The notes under the pieces are model-generated. The model worked only from the letters and a program-made list of their open reading frames with translations, ran no database searches and was not told the DNA's origin. From the NCBI GenBank assembly GCA_028690035.1, contig JAQVCA010000006.1, positions 62,001 to 126,000 of the forward strand: 64,000 nt of DNA, in the 5' to 3' direction. Position 1 is the first letter of the stretch. The number at the start of each line of letters is the position of its first letter. The position numbers and the translations under genes were made by a program. This stretch comes from Comamonas sp. GTDB taxonomy: Bacteria > Pseudomonadota > Gammaproteobacteria > Burkholderiales > Burkholderiaceae_C. Shown piece by piece: positions 30,151-39,881 of this stretch.

Positions 30151-31104
30151 ATGCCACGCTTGCCTGCGGTCTTACAAAAGTTGCGCTTGCCGCTGATTGG
30201 CGCACCGTTGTTTTTGATCAGTAACCCGCAATTGGTGATTGCCCAGTGCCAAGCGGGCATTGTGGGCTCCATGCCTGCGCTCAACGCGCGCCCGGCGGCG
30301 CAGCTGGATGACTGGCTGGCCGAGATCACCGAGACTCTGGCCGCCTGGGATGCCGCCCATCCCGACTTGCCGTCGGCACCCTTTGCCATCAACCAGATCG
30401 TGCACAGGAGCAACAACAGGCTGGAGCAGGACATGGCCGTGTGTGCCAAATACCAAGTGCCGCTGGTCATCACCAGCCTGGGCGCGCGCGCAGACGTCAA
30501 CCAAGCCGTGCATGGCTGGGGCGGGATGGTGCTGCACGACGTGATCAACAACAAATTTGCCCACAAGGCCATTGAAAAGGGCGCCGATGGGTTGATTGCC
30601 GTGGCCGCTGGCGCCGGTGGGCATGCGGGCAGCAAGAGCCCGTTTGCCCTGGTGCAAGAGATTCGCCAGTGGTTCGATGGGCCGCTGGCCTTGTCGGGCG
30701 CCATCGCTTCGGGCGGCGCCATTTTGGCGGCACAGGCCATGGGTGCGGACTTTGCCTATATGGGCTCGGCCTTTATCGCCACGCACGAGGCACGTGCCAG
30801 CGCGGCGTACAAGCAGGCGGTGGTGGCGTGCAATTCAGACGACATCGTGTACACCGATTTGTTTACCGGCGTGCATGGCAACTACCTGGCCCCGTCGATT
30901 CGCGCTGCAGGGTTGGATCCGGCGCAGCTGCCGCAGGTTGAACCAGGCACGATGAATTTTGGCGGCGATGCCGCGGCCAAAACCTGGAAAGATATTTGGG
31001 GCTGTGGGCAGGGCATTGGTGCCATCGACAAAATCCAGTCGGCTGGCGAGCTGATTGCCCAACTGCAGGCCGCGTACCACGCTGCACGCCAGCGCCTGTG
31101 CTGA
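30151..31104 (+). CDS. Nitronate monooxygenase family FMN enzyme
   Basis: A 317-residue TIM-barrel flavoprotein of the NPD/nitronate monooxygenase group. The ATG at 30151 is chosen because CGGAGA lies 8 bases upstream; a TTG two codons earlier is possible. LPLIGAPLFLISNPQLVIAQCQAGIVGSMPALNAR is the typical N-terminus, GADGLIAVAAGAGGHAG binds the FMN phosphate region, and GAIASGGAILAAQAMGADFAYMGSAF follows. The physiological substrate is unknown. Repeat copy d lies upstream. Confidence 0.85.
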   Translation: MPRLPAVLQKLRLPLIGAPLFLISNPQLVIAQCQAGIVGSMPALNARPAAQLDDWLAEITETLAAWDAAHPDLPSAPFAINQIVHRSNNRLEQDMAVCAKYQVPLVITSLGARADVNQAVHGWGGMVLHDVINNKFAHKAIEKGADGLIAVAAGAGGHAGSKSPFALVQEIRQWFDGPLALSGAIASGGAILAAQAMGADFAYMGSAFIATHEARASAAYKQAVVACNSDDIVYTDLFTGVHGNYLAPSIRAAGLDPAQLPQVEPGTMNFGGDAAAKTWKDIWGCGQGIGAIDKIQSAGELIAQLQAAYHAARQRLC

Positions 31105-31158
31105 GCTGATGGGCTTGGTGCCTTGCAATGCGGCCCAAGCCGCACCCGCCGGGCTACT

Positions 31159-32499
31159 TTAGGCGTTAGGCGCGCGCAGGCTGTCGGCCAGCTGCTGCGC
31201 CCAGGCGCGGGCCAGTGCTTCGTCTTGGGCCTCGACCATGATGCGCAGCAGGGGCTCGGTGCCGCTGGCCCGAATCAGCACCCGGCCCAGGCCCGCCAAT
31301 GCCTGCTGTGCCTGTGCCTGGGCTGCCTGCAATGCCGGGCTGTTTTGCCAGTCTTGGCCCGGGTGCAGGCGCACATTGATCAGCTCTTGCGGGAACAGCT
31401 GCAGCGGGTGCAGCAGCTGCGCCAGGCTTTTGCCACTGCGCACGCAGGCTTGTAGCACCTGCAGGGCACTGATCAGCCCATCGCCGGTGGAGTGTTTGTC
31501 CAATGCCAGCAGGTGGCCTGAGCCTTCGCCACCCAGCTGCCAACCCTGGGCCTGCAGCTGTTCCAGCACGTAGCGGTCGCCCACCTTGGCGCGCACAAAA
31601 TTTATGCCTTGTTGTTGCAGGGCCAGTTCCACGGCCATATTGGTCATCAGCGTGCCCACGGCGCCGGGTACCGGTTGGCCCTGCAACAGCCGGTCTTGCA
31701 CCATGAGGTAGAGCAGCTCATCGCCGTTGTACATGCGTCCTTGGGCATCAACCATCAGCAGGCGGTCGGCATCGCCATCCAGTGCCACGCCGTAATCGGC
31801 ATGGTTGGCGCGCACGGCCAGCGCCAGAGCTTCGGGATGCGTGGCACCGACGCCGTCGTTGATGTTCAGTCCATTGGGCTGGCAGCCAATGGCAATCACT
31901 TCGGCGCCTAGCTCATGGAACACTTTGGGCGCGATGTGGTAGGCCGCACCATGGGCTGCATCAACCACGATCTTGAGGCCGTGCAGCGACAGATCGTGGG
32001 CGAAGGTGCTTTTGCAAAATTCGATATAGCGACCTGCAGCATCGTCTAGGCGCTGTGCTTTGCCCAGCTCTGCAGCACTGACCCACTGCGGGGCTTCTTG
32101 CAGTGCCGCTTCGACGGCTGTTTCCCAGTCATCGGGCTGTTTGTTGCCCTGGGCGCTGAAGAATTTGATGCCGTTATCTGGATAAGGATTGTGGCTGGCA
32201 CTAATGACCACGCCCAACTGGGCGCGCTGGGCACGCGTCAGGTAGGCCACGCCGGGGGTGGGTAGCGGCCCCAGCAGCATGACGCTGGCACCTGCGGAAT
32301 TCAGCCCCGCTTCCAAAGCGGCCTCCAGCATGTAGCCAGAAATGCGCGTGTCTTTGCCAATCAGCACCAGGGGCTTGTCGTGGCTTCGCTTGAGCACGCG
32401 ACCCACGGCGTGGCCTAGGCGCAGCACAAAATCGGGGGTGATCGGGGCTTGACCGACGGTGCCGCGAATGCCATCGGTGCCAAAAAAGGTATGTGCCAT
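31159..32499 (-). CDS. glmM: Phosphoglucosamine mutase
   Basis: This enzyme interconverts glucosamine-6- and -1-phosphate for UDP-GlcNAc and peptidoglycan synthesis. It has 446 residues. [11 protein letters not shown] opens the protein, the phosphoserine is S102 in [16 protein letters not shown], the metal loop is [11 protein letters not shown], and the phosphate-binding [14 protein letters not shown] is near the C-terminus. It is downstream of folP, as in most proteobacteria. Confidence 0.97.
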   Translation of the reverse strand: MAHTFFGTDGIRGTVGQAPITPDFVLRLGHAVGRVLKRSHDKPLVLIGKDTRISGYMLEAALEAGLNSAGASVMLLGPLPTPGVAYLTRAQRAQLGVVISASHNPYPDNGIKFFSAQGNKQPDDWETAVEAALQEAPQWVSAAELGKAQRLDDAAGRYIEFCKSTFAHDLSLHGLKIVVDAAHGAAYHIAPKVFHELGAEVIAIGCQPNGLNINDGVGATHPEALALAVRANHADYGVALDGDADRLLMVDAQGRMYNGDELLYLMVQDRLLQGQPVPGAVGTLMTNMAVELALQQQGINFVRAKVGDRYVLEQLQAQGWQLGGEGSGHLLALDKHSTGDGLISALQVLQACVRSGKSLAQLLHPLQLFPQELINVRLHPGQDWQNSPALQAAQAQAQQALAGLGRVLIRASGTEPLLRIMVEAQDEALARAWAQQLADSLRAPNA

Positions 32500-32544
32500 G
32501 GGGTTGCCTTGGTTCTGTGCAGTAGCGGAGTTTTAGGTCGGAAT

Positions 32545-33384
32545 TCAGGGGCGTGCGTTGTCGTGCATGGCTTGCCAGACGGCCAGGGCAGCAACGGTTT
32601 CGGCTACATCGTGCACACGCACAATGCGTGCGCCGCGCTCCACGGCCAGCAGCGCTGCCGCCACGCTGGGCACCATGCGTTCTTGCACCGGCAGGCCAGT
32701 GGCGTGCCCCAATGAGCTCTTGCGCGACCAGCCCGCCAGCAGCGTAAAGTCTTGTTTGAGCAGCTGGCTTTGCCGTGCCAGCAGCGCAAAGTTTTGCTCC
32801 ACGCTTTTGCCAAAGCCGATGCCATAGTCCCAGACAATGCGGGACGAATCGACCCCCAGGGCAAGCAAGGAGTGCGTTTGCTGCTTCAAAAATTGCACTA
32901 CCTGGGGTACAGGGTCGCCCGCCATGGGAGCCAGCTGCATGTCCTGGGGTGTCTTGTGCATGTGCATAAGGACGATGCCACAGCGTGGATGGGCTGCTGC
33001 CACGGCCTGCGCACCAGGCTGACGCAGGGCCCAGATGTCGTTGATGATGTCTGCCCCGGCATCCAGTACGGCCTGCATCACTGCGGCCTTGTAGGTATCG
33101 ACGGAAATCGGCACCCCGAACTTGACAGCCTCGCGCACCAGCGGCAGCACGCGCTCCAGTTCTTCGGCCTCTGGCACGGCAGGAGAGCCCGGGCGGGTGG
33201 ATTCGCCGCCGATGTCCAGAATATGTGCACCATCCTGAAGCAGTTTTTCTGCATGACGCAATGCTGCAGTCAGGCTGTGGTGGCGCCCGCCATCGGAAAA
33301 CGAGTCCGGGGTGTTGTTCACGATGCCCATGACCAGAGGGCGTGTCAGATCCAACGAAAAGCGCGAGGTTTGCCAAATGGGCAT
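32545..33384 (-). CDS. folP: Dihydropteroate synthase
   Basis: This enzyme joins p-aminobenzoate to the pterin pyrophosphate in folate synthesis. It has 279 residues. The two family signatures are present: MGIVNNTPDSFSDGG at the N-terminus and ILDIGGESTRPGSPAV further on, plus GWSRKSSLG near the C-terminus. It lies between ftsH and glmM, and a terminator separates it from ftsH, so folP-glmM may be transcribed partly on their own. Confidence 0.96.
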   Translation of the reverse strand: MPIWQTSRFSLDLTRPLVMGIVNNTPDSFSDGGRHHSLTAALRHAEKLLQDGAHILDIGGESTRPGSPAVPEAEELERVLPLVREAVKFGVPISVDTYKAAVMQAVLDAGADIINDIWALRQPGAQAVAAAHPRCGIVLMHMHKTPQDMQLAPMAGDPVPQVVQFLKQQTHSLLALGVDSSRIVWDYGIGFGKSVEQNFALLARQSQLLKQDFTLLAGWSRKSSLGHATGLPVQERMVPSVAAALLAVERGARIVRVHDVAETVAALAVWQAMHDNARP

Positions 33385-33409
33385 AACAGTTCCAGCAAAA
33401 AACGGGGCA

Positions 33410-33435
33410 AGAAAAAGGGGTCTGTCAGACCCCTG
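33410..33435 (-). terminator. Rho-independent terminator after ftsH (minus strand)
   Basis: On the minus strand AGGGGTCTG pairs with CAGACCCCT around one base, followed by TTTTT (plus-strand stem 33417-33434, A-run 33412-33416). It falls in the ftsH-folP gap. Confidence 0.82.
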
Positions 33436-33458
33436 ATGAAAAGGCTTAGCCTAAAAAA

Positions 33459-35387
33459 TCAAGTTGTGCTGGGTGAGGGGGTGTGCGCCTCAGGGGTGCC
33501 ACCACCGTCGCTGTTGCCATCGCCCTTGGTTGGCTTGGTCTGGCGTGGCGTCCAGTCCTTGGGCGGGCTGGGCTCGCGCCCTTCCATGATGGCGTCCAGT
33601 TGCTCCATATCAATGGTTTCCCATTCCAGCATAGCGTTGGCCATGGCATGCATCTTGTCGGCGTTGTCTTCGATCAGCTTACGTGCCAGGGTATATTGCT
33701 CATCAATGATGCGGCGCACCTCGGCATCCACCTTTTGCATGGTCTCTTCGCTGATGTTGCTGGACTTGCTGATGGAGCGGCCTAAGAAAGGCTCGCCTTC
33801 CTGCTCGGCGTACACCATGGGGCCCAGCGCATCGGTCATGCCGTAGCGCGTCACCATATCGCGAGCGATTTGGGTGGCACGTTCAAAGTCGTTGCTCGCG
33901 CCCGTGGTCATTTGGTGCATGAACACTTCTTCGGCAATACGGCCACCAAACAGCATGGCGATTTGGTTGAGCATGAACTCCTTGTCGTAGGAGTAGCGGT
34001 CTTTTTCGGGCAGGCTCATGGTCACGCCCAGGGCGCGGCCACGCGGGATGATGGTGACCTTGTGCACCGGGTCGCACTTGGGCAACAGGCGACCGATTAG
34101 GGCGTGGCCAGCCTCGTGGTAGGCGGTGTTGCGGCGCTCCTCTTCGGGCATGACCATGCTCTTGCGCTCAGGGCCCATGATGATCTTGTCTTTGGCCTTT
34201 TCAAAATCCTGCATTTCCACCACACGGGCGTTGCGCCGAGCCGCCATCAGTGCGGCCTCGTTGCACAGATTGGCCAGGTCGGCGCCGCTCATGCCAGGCG
34301 TGCCACGGGCGATGATGGAGGGGTTCACATCCTCGCCTGCCGGAATCTTGCGCATGTGTACCGCCAAAATTTGTTCGCGGCCCCGAATATCGGGCAGGGT
34401 CACATACACCTGGCGGTCAAAGCGACCGGGGCGCAGCAGTGCAGCATCCAGAATGTCAGGGCGGTTGGTGGCCGCGACCACGATCACCCCCAAGTTGGTT
34501 TCAAAGCCATCCATCTCGACCAGCATCTGGTTGAGGGTTTGCTCACGCTCGTCGTTGCCACCGCCCATGCCGGCGCCGCGTTGGCGACCTACGGCGTCGA
34601 TCTCGTCAATGAAGATGATGCAGGGGGCATTTTTCTTGGCGTTCTCGAACATGTCGCGCACACGGGCCGCGCCCACGCCGACAAACATCTCCACGAAGTC
34701 AGAGCCAGAAATGCTAAAGAACGGCACTTTGGCCTCACCGGCAATCGACTTGGCCAGCAGCGTCTTGCCAGTGCCCGGAGGGCCCACCAGCAGCAGGCCA
34801 CGCGGAATACGCCCACCTAGCTTCTGGAACTTGCTGGGGTCTTTCAGGAAATCGACAACTTCCTTGACCTCTTCCTTGGCTTCATCGCAACCGGCCACGT
34901 CGGCAAAAGTGATGGTGTTGTTGTTCTCATCGAGCATGCGTGCTTTGCTTTTGCCAAAGCTGAAAGCGCCACCTTTGCCACCGCCTTGCATCTGGCGCAT
35001 GAAGTACACCCACACGCCGATCAGCAGCAGCATGGGCCCCCAGCTGATCAGCAGGCTGAGCAGGAACGAGCCTTCTTCGCGCGGCTTGACATCAAACTTG
35101 ACGTTGTTCTCGATCAGGTCACCCACCAAGCCGCGATCCAGATAGGTGGCCGTGGTACGCACACGCCGATCGTCGGTGGTGAAAGCAATGATTTCGGTGC
35201 CACCAGGGCTTTCTTGGATGGTGGCACTTTTGATGCGGTTGTTGTGGACCTCGTCGAGGAAGTCTGAGTAACCAATATAGCTAGACCCTGCAGAGCTGCT
35301 GCGCGTATCAAACTGCTTGAAAACGGTGAACAGCACCATGGCGACGACCAGCCAAACGGCAATTTTTGAAAACCACTGATTGTTCAA
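33459..35387 (-). CDS. ftsH: ATP-dependent zinc metalloprotease FtsH
   Basis: A hexameric membrane protease that degrades misfolded membrane proteins and regulators such as LpxC. It has 642 residues. Two helices flank a periplasmic domain (about 8-26 and 108-130); the AAA module has GPPGTGKT (202-209), DEID (261-264) and the arginine finger in [10 protein letters not shown]; the zinc site is HEAGH (424-428). The start codon is TTG (read on the minus strand), with GGAG 6 bases upstream and the conserved N-terminus [13 protein letters not shown]. Confidence 0.97.
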   Translation of the reverse strand: MNNQWFSKIAVWLVVAMVLFTVFKQFDTRSSSAGSSYIGYSDFLDEVHNNRIKSATIQESPGGTEIIAFTTDDRRVRTTATYLDRGLVGDLIENNVKFDVKPREEGSFLLSLLISWGPMLLLIGVWVYFMRQMQGGGKGGAFSFGKSKARMLDENNNTITFADVAGCDEAKEEVKEVVDFLKDPSKFQKLGGRIPRGLLLVGPPGTGKTLLAKSIAGEAKVPFFSISGSDFVEMFVGVGAARVRDMFENAKKNAPCIIFIDEIDAVGRQRGAGMGGGNDEREQTLNQMLVEMDGFETNLGVIVVAATNRPDILDAALLRPGRFDRQVYVTLPDIRGREQILAVHMRKIPAGEDVNPSIIARGTPGMSGADLANLCNEAALMAARRNARVVEMQDFEKAKDKIIMGPERKSMVMPEEERRNTAYHEAGHALIGRLLPKCDPVHKVTIIPRGRALGVTMSLPEKDRYSYDKEFMLNQIAMLFGGRIAEEVFMHQMTTGASNDFERATQIARDMVTRYGMTDALGPMVYAEQEGEPFLGRSISKSSNISEETMQKVDAEVRRIIDEQYTLARKLIEDNADKMHAMANAMLEWETIDMEQLDAIMEGREPSPPKDWTPRQTKPTKGDGNSDGGGTPEAHTPSPSTT

Positions 35388-35530
35388 GCGGGGCTCCAGA
35401 AGGGGGAAAGGGTAAAAAAGCGAAAGCTACGTGCGTATGACAGTTAGGGGGCATTTTAGGGCTTTCAAGCCAGTGGACGCCAAACACCTGCCCATATGAC
35501 CACCATCGCAACTGCAGAGCCAAGAAGCGC

Positions 35531-36193
35531 TTATGGTCTGGCTTTGAGGTGCAAGCCAATCAGAAAAGTTTCTGAAGATTTATCACGCGAGGAGCGTGGT
35601 TTGAGCGGCTTGACCTGCTGAAAGTGCGCGCGAAACAGCTGTACCAGTTCGTCGTACCCTGGGCCATGAAACACTTTGGCCACCAAAGCACCTTCAGGGC
35701 GCAGGTGCTGACAGGCAAAATCCACGGCCAATTCAATCAGGTGCGCCACGCGCGCAGCGTCGGTGCTGCTGTGCCCGCTCAGGTTGGGGGCCATGTCCGA
35801 AACCACCACATCCACTTTGCGTCCAGCCAGCACGGTTTGCAGCTGGGCCAAGACCTCGTCTTCGCGGAAATCGCCCTGGATGAAGTGCACATCCTCAATC
35901 GGCTCCATGGGTAGCATATCCAGGCCGATGATGGCGCCCTGCAGTTGGCCCGCTGCAGCCCCTTGGGGGGCCATGGTGCGGCGCACATACTGGCTCCAAG
36001 CGCCAGGCGCGCAACCCAGATCGACCACCACCTGCCCAGGGCGGAGCAGCTTGAACGTTTCATCGATCTCTTTGAGTTTGTAGGCCGCGCGTGCGCGGTA
36101 GCCATCTTTTTGCGCCGCCTGCACGTAGGGGTCGTTGAGGTGCTGGTTGAGCCAGTTCTTGTTGACTTTTTTGCTTTTGGTTTGAATCTTCAT
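35531..36193 (-). CDS. rlmE: 23S rRNA (uridine-2552-2'-O) methyltransferase RlmE
   Basis: A Rossmann-fold SAM methyltransferase acting on the large subunit A-loop. It has 220 residues. [15 protein letters not shown] is the SAM motif and [16 protein letters not shown] carries a catalytic Asp; the lysines of the K-D-K-E set are in YKLKEID and LVAKVFHG. It is upstream of ftsH, as is usual, and divergent from yhbY with 32 bases between the starts. Confidence 0.95.
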   Translation of the reverse strand: MKIQTKSKKVNKNWLNQHLNDPYVQAAQKDGYRARAAYKLKEIDETFKLLRPGQVVVDLGCAPGAWSQYVRRTMAPQGAAAGQLQGAIIGLDMLPMEPIEDVHFIQGDFREDEVLAQLQTVLAGRKVDVVVSDMAPNLSGHSSTDAARVAHLIELAVDFACQHLRPEGALVAKVFHGPGYDELVQLFRAHFQQVKPLKPRSSRDKSSETFLIGLHLKARP

Positions 36194-36225
36194 CAGGAAA
36201 TTCTTACAGACTCGATAATACGCAG

Positions 36226-36696
36226 ATGCCTCAAATTGAATTGACCCCCGCTCAGCGCCGGGAACACCGCGCCAATGCCCACCACCTCAGCCCCGTCGTT
36301 CTGATTGGCTCCGATGGTCTGACCGCTGGCGTACAAAAAGAAATCGATGCCGCCCTGAACGCACACGGCCTGATCAAGGTGCGTGTATTTGGTGACGATC
36401 GTGCCCAGCGCGAAAGCATGTACCAGCAACTGTGCGATGAGCTGGGCGCTGCGCCCATCCAGCACATCGGCAAACTTCTGGTGCTGTGGCGCCCGGTGGC
36501 CGACAAGAGCAAATCTCCGGACGACGAGCGCAAGGCGGGGCCGCGCGATGTCAAGTTGCTCACGTTTGGTCGTCCCGGCTCCAAGCCCACCGTCAAGCAG
36601 GTGCGCATCTTGGGCAACCAGCGCCTGACCTCGGCGGGCACCGTCAAGCGCGCCAAGAAAAGCGGCCCCAAATCACTGAAAAAAGGCCACGACTAA
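36226..36696 (+). CDS. yhbY: CRM-domain ribosome assembly protein YhbY
   Basis: A 156-residue RNA-binding protein associated with pre-50S particles. The CRM domain spans about residues 4-95, with [28 protein letters not shown] and the GxxG-like loop [12 protein letters not shown] basic tail of about 60 residues ([18 protein letters not shown]) follows, as in beta-proteobacterial members. It pairs divergently with rlmE, another 50S-assembly gene. Confidence 0.92.
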   Translation: MPQIELTPAQRREHRANAHHLSPVVLIGSDGLTAGVQKEIDAALNAHGLIKVRVFGDDRAQRESMYQQLCDELGAAPIQHIGKLLVLWRPVADKSKSPDDERKAGPRDVKLLTFGRPGSKPTVKQVRILGNQRLTSAGTVKRAKKSGPKSLKKGHD

Positions 36697-37488
36697 ATGG
36701 CGCTACCTGCTGCGCCCGTGGTGGCTGCGCTGCCCGAGGCCCCAAGCGTGGTCAGCGCAGGCGCGCAACGCCACATCCTGTGCATGAAGTGGGGCACCAA
36801 ATACGGGCCGGAGTACGTCAACCGCCTGTACGCCATGGTGCGTCGCCATCTGCAGGGCGACTTCAGCTTTGTCTGCCTGACCGACGACGCCAAGGGCATC
36901 CGCCCCGAGGTGCAGTGCCTGCCCATTCCCTCGCTGGCACTGCCACCGGGCATTCCCGAGCGTGGCTGGACCAAGCTGACCACCTTCAGCGCCGATTTGC
37001 ACGGCCTGCGCGGCACGGCGTTGTTTCTGGATGTGGATGTGGTCATCACCGGGCCGCTGGATGTTTTCTTCACCCACCCGGGCGAATTTCTCATCATCCA
37101 CGACCACAAGCGCCCCTGGCGCATTACCGGCAACTCGTCGGTGTACCGCTTCGAGCTGGGCGCGCATCCCGATGTGCTGGACTACTTTCGCGGTCATTTT
37201 GAAGAAATTCGCCAGCGTTTTCGCAACGAGCAGGCCTATCTGTCGGATGTGCTGCACCGCCAGGGCAGGCTGCAGTACTGGCCCGCCGCCTGGTGCCCCA
37301 GCTTCAAATACCACTGCATTCCGCGCTGGCCGACCAATTACTGGACGCCGCCCCTGGTGCCGCCGGATGCGCGCATCGTCATCTTTCATGGCGAATGCAA
37401 CCCGCCCGATGCTTTGGCCGGACGGCGTAACCGGCGTTTTCGCTACATTCGCCCCGCTACCTGGGTGGCAGAGCACTGGCGCGAATAG
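36697..37488 (+). CDS. Glycosyltransferase-like protein
   Basis: A 263-residue product starting on the base after the yhbY stop. It resembles GT-A type glycosyltransferases (family 8/32-like): an N-terminal strand HILCMKWGTKYGPEYVNRLYAMV, and LDVDVVITGPLDVF (near residue 110) with a DxD-type DVD motif. No membrane segment or signal peptide is seen. The acceptor and donor are unknown; it could add a sugar to LPS or capsule. The position beside rRNA-modification genes gives no functional hint. Confidence 0.7.
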   Translation: MALPAAPVVAALPEAPSVVSAGAQRHILCMKWGTKYGPEYVNRLYAMVRRHLQGDFSFVCLTDDAKGIRPEVQCLPIPSLALPPGIPERGWTKLTTFSADLHGLRGTALFLDVDVVITGPLDVFFTHPGEFLIIHDHKRPWRITGNSSVYRFELGAHPDVLDYFRGHFEEIRQRFRNEQAYLSDVLHRQGRLQYWPAAWCPSFKYHCIPRWPTNYWTPPLVPPDARIVIFHGECNPPDALAGRRNRRFRYIRPATWVAEHWRE

Positions 37489-37523
37489 TCGGTCGCTGCT
37501 GCTCTGTGACTGCTTCTAAAAAA

Positions 37524-37601
37524 ATAGCTGCTCGCGCTGGTCTGCATTGGTTTTCAAGGTTATAGAGCTTTGAATTCTTTATGCAACAAGCGCAAGCAGC
37601 T
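37524..37601. repeat. Full palindromic repeat element (copy e), abutting the recombinase gene
   Basis: The left tip ATAGCTGCTCGCGCT (37524-37538) and right tip ACAAGCGCAAGCAGCT (37586-37601) are separated by an AT-rich interior with an imperfect TTCAAGG/CTTTGAA stem. The right tip touches the stop codon of the tyrosine recombinase gene (37601-37603). Confidence 0.8.
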
Positions 37602-38761
37602 CATTTTTTTGATGTGTCTACCGCATCTTCTTCCATCAAATGTGCCGCTGGGTTATGCAATGCAGCCTCGGCGCGGAAGTAGCCCAGCACGGTAGGTACG
37701 CTCTGATGGCCCGTCAGCGCCATGGTTTGTGCCAGCGAAATGTTGCGCCGACCCGCTTCGGTGACAAAGCCCGAGCGCAGCGAGTGTGCTGAAAAATCCC
37801 CCTCCACCCCGGCCTGACGGCAGCGCTCCAGCACGATCAGCCGCACGGCGGCCGGCGACAGCGCGGCGCCGGTGCCGTCCAGGTGCCCGCCTTTGCGGAT
37901 GCGCCGAAAAATCGCCCCCTCTTGAATGCCGCTGGCGGCCAGCCAGGCTTGCAGCGCCGCCCCGGCAGCGCCCAACACCGGTTTGTGCTGGTCCGGGTTG
38001 TCGCGCCCCGACTGGTTGGTTTTGCTGTGCAGCAGTGTGTACACAAAGCGCCCGGGTGCCAGTTGGCGCAGAAAACGCATGTCGGCCTGCGCCACTTCCG
38101 AGCGCCGCCGCCCGCCACTGCTCCAGGCAAACAGCAGCAGCGCGCGATCGCGCAGGCCCACCAGGCTGTCGTCGCAGGTATTCAGCAGCCGCTGCAGCAC
38201 GTCCTTGGTGAGCGCGTCTTTCTTTTGTGCGCGTCCGCCCTGGCGCGCGTAGACCTTGCGCGCACGGGCCAGCACCTCACGCACGCGCGGGTCTTGGCAA
38301 GGGTTGGGCAGGTTGCGACTTTGGTGCGCCTTGGAGAGCACGGCCAGGCGATGCACCAGGGTGGCGTGGGCCGGCGCGCCCAGCTTGGCTTTACAGCCCG
38401 ATTGCACCAAAGCGAGATCGACCTCCACAGGCAGCTCGCCACGCACACCTGTGGCCGTTTGGCGTGGCGCGTGGTCGGCAATGAATTGCAACACCACTTC
38501 CACGGACAAGGGCAGGGCGATGGTGTGCCCCAGGCGCAGCTGCATCCACCCCGCCCAGTAGCGCATGGCGCTGGCGTAACTGCGCAGGGTGTTTTCCGCC
38601 TCGCCTTGGCGCAGCAGTTCGTGCAGTGCTTGCAAGGTGCTGGCGCTCAGGCTGCTCCAGGACTCTGCATTGGATGGCTGTGTTGTCCCTGTGGTGGACA
38701 GCGGGTGCATATGGCGCGTATCTGGCCCATCGGAGAGATGTTGCAAGTGGTGTTTTTTCAT
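37601..38761 (-). CDS. Tyrosine recombinase (phage integrase/Xer family)
   Basis: A 386-residue site-specific recombinase. The N-terminal SAM-like core-binding domain is at about 40-145 (NTLRSYASAMRYWAGWMQ). The catalytic domain has the full set: R219 in GRRRSEV, K247 in HSKTNQ, H326 and R329 in HSLRS, H352 and Y361 in GHQSVPTVLGYF, with the standard 9-residue H-Y spacing. It should be active. No phage, transfer or cargo genes surround it. It diverges from a KfrA-like gene across a palindromic promoter, so the two look like a unit. Its DNA target is unknown; XerC/D themselves are shorter (about 300). Confidence 0.88.
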   Translation of the reverse strand: MKKHHLQHLSDGPDTRHMHPLSTTGTTQPSNAESWSSLSASTLQALHELLRQGEAENTLRSYASAMRYWAGWMQLRLGHTIALPLSVEVVLQFIADHAPRQTATGVRGELPVEVDLALVQSGCKAKLGAPAHATLVHRLAVLSKAHQSRNLPNPCQDPRVREVLARARKVYARQGGRAQKKDALTKDVLQRLLNTCDDSLVGLRDRALLLFAWSSGGRRRSEVAQADMRFLRQLAPGRFVYTLLHSKTNQSGRDNPDQHKPVLGAAGAALQAWLAASGIQEGAIFRRIRKGGHLDGTGAALSPAAVRLIVLERCRQAGVEGDFSAHSLRSGFVTEAGRRNISLAQTMALTGHQSVPTVLGYFRAEAALHNPAAHLMEEDAVDTSKK

Positions 38762-38764
38762 ATT

Positions 38765-38839
38765 TTGTATTAAATATTATGTAATACAAATGTTGTTTAA
38801 TAAAATGCATGTATAATTTTCGATAAGCATCACTTATCG
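38765..38839. promoter_or_regulatory. Divergent, palindrome-rich promoter between the recombinase and KfrA-like genes
   Basis: Two inverted repeats lie in an AT-rich 95-base gap: TTGTATTA/TAATACAA (38765-38772 and 38782-38789) and CGATAAG/CTTATCG (38821-38827 and 38833-38839). A consensus -10 TATAAT (38812-38817) faces the KfrA-like gene, so the second palindrome straddles its likely start site, the position of an autorepressor operator. The first palindrome lies next to the recombinase start. Confidence 0.65.
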
Positions 38840-38856
38840 GAAGTAAATTATCCACT

Positions 38857-39849
38857 ATGTCCTACACACCACCTAAAACCACGCGCGGCGTGCAAGAGCA
38901 AGATGTCTGGGCCGCTGCCGATGCGGTGCTGGCGCAAGGCCAGCGCCCCACCATTGAGCGCGTGCGCCTGCAACTGGGGCGCGGCTCCCCCAATACCGTG
39001 GGGCCGATGCTGGAAAGCTGGTTCACCCGCCTGGGCGCGCGTCTGGCCCAGGCCCAGCAGGCGGACGAGGGTGCGCAGGGCGTGCCAGGCGAGGTGCTGG
39101 ATGCCATGCGCGCACTGTGGCAAGTGGCGCAGCAGCAGGCGCAAGCGACGGCAGAGGCAGCATTGGCCACCGCCCAGGCAGAAGTGGCGCAGCAGCGAGA
39201 GGCGCTGGTGCAGGAGCAAGCGCGCGTGCTGCGCCAAGAAGAAGCGTTGCAGCAGCAAAAGCTCGCGATGGAAGAAGCCTGGCGCCTGGCGCAGGCCCAG
39301 CAGGCCGATCTGGCGCAGCGGCTAGAGGCACTAGAGCTGCAGGTGCAGCAGCGCGATGCCGTGATCGCCCAGCTGCATGCCGATGCCGATGCGTTGCAGG
39401 CGCAGCGTGAAACCGAACGCCAGGAGCACAGCGCACAATTGCAGGCGGCTGCGCAAGAGCGTCAGCGACTGATGGAACAATTTACAGGCAACGAGAAGCG
39501 TTGGCTCAATGAGTTGGATCGCAGTCGTCAGGAGCTGGAAAAAACCCGCAAGCAACAGCAAGAGGCTCTGAATGCAGCCCAGGCGCGCCAACAGCTGTTG
39601 CAGGCCCAGTTGGCAGAGCAAGAAGCAGTCGGTCAGCAAGAGCGTATATTGCATCAGCAAGCTGCCCAAGCGCTGGCGCTGGCACAAGAGCGGCTGCAGT
39701 TGCTCCAAGCACAGGCGCAGCACGTCCAAGGTTCTGGGGAAATTGGTGGGAGTAGTAGGGACGCAGCAGCCATGGCTCGTCGTGGGCCTTCGCTGCAGCG
39801 GCGTGCTTTGTCGCAGCGCAGCCAGCGCCTAGGGCGGCGTGCAGGCTAA
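38857..39849 (+). CDS. KfrA-like DNA-binding protein with long coiled coil
   Basis: A 330-residue protein. Residues about 12-60 (VQEQDVWAAADAVLAQGQRPTIERVRLQLGRGSPNTV) match the KfrA N-terminal DNA-binding domain, and about 85-290 is an uninterrupted Gln/Ala/Glu-rich coiled coil. The last 40 residues are Arg/Ser-rich and basic. Plasmid KfrA proteins are autorepressors that bind operator repeats and form filaments; here the gene is chromosomal and paired with a tyrosine recombinase. It may regulate, or architecturally assist, that recombinase. Function beyond DNA binding is not shown. Confidence 0.78.
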   Translation: MSYTPPKTTRGVQEQDVWAAADAVLAQGQRPTIERVRLQLGRGSPNTVGPMLESWFTRLGARLAQAQQADEGAQGVPGEVLDAMRALWQVAQQQAQATAEAALATAQAEVAQQREALVQEQARVLRQEEALQQQKLAMEEAWRLAQAQQADLAQRLEALELQVQQRDAVIAQLHADADALQAQRETERQEHSAQLQAAAQERQRLMEQFTGNEKRWLNELDRSRQELEKTRKQQQEALNAAQARQQLLQAQLAEQEAVGQQERILHQQAAQALALAQERLQLLQAQAQHVQGSGEIGGSSRDAAAMARRGPSLQRRALSQRSQRLGRRAG

Positions 39850-39881
39850 AAAATGGAGCGCTCGCCCGGATGGGGACAGGC

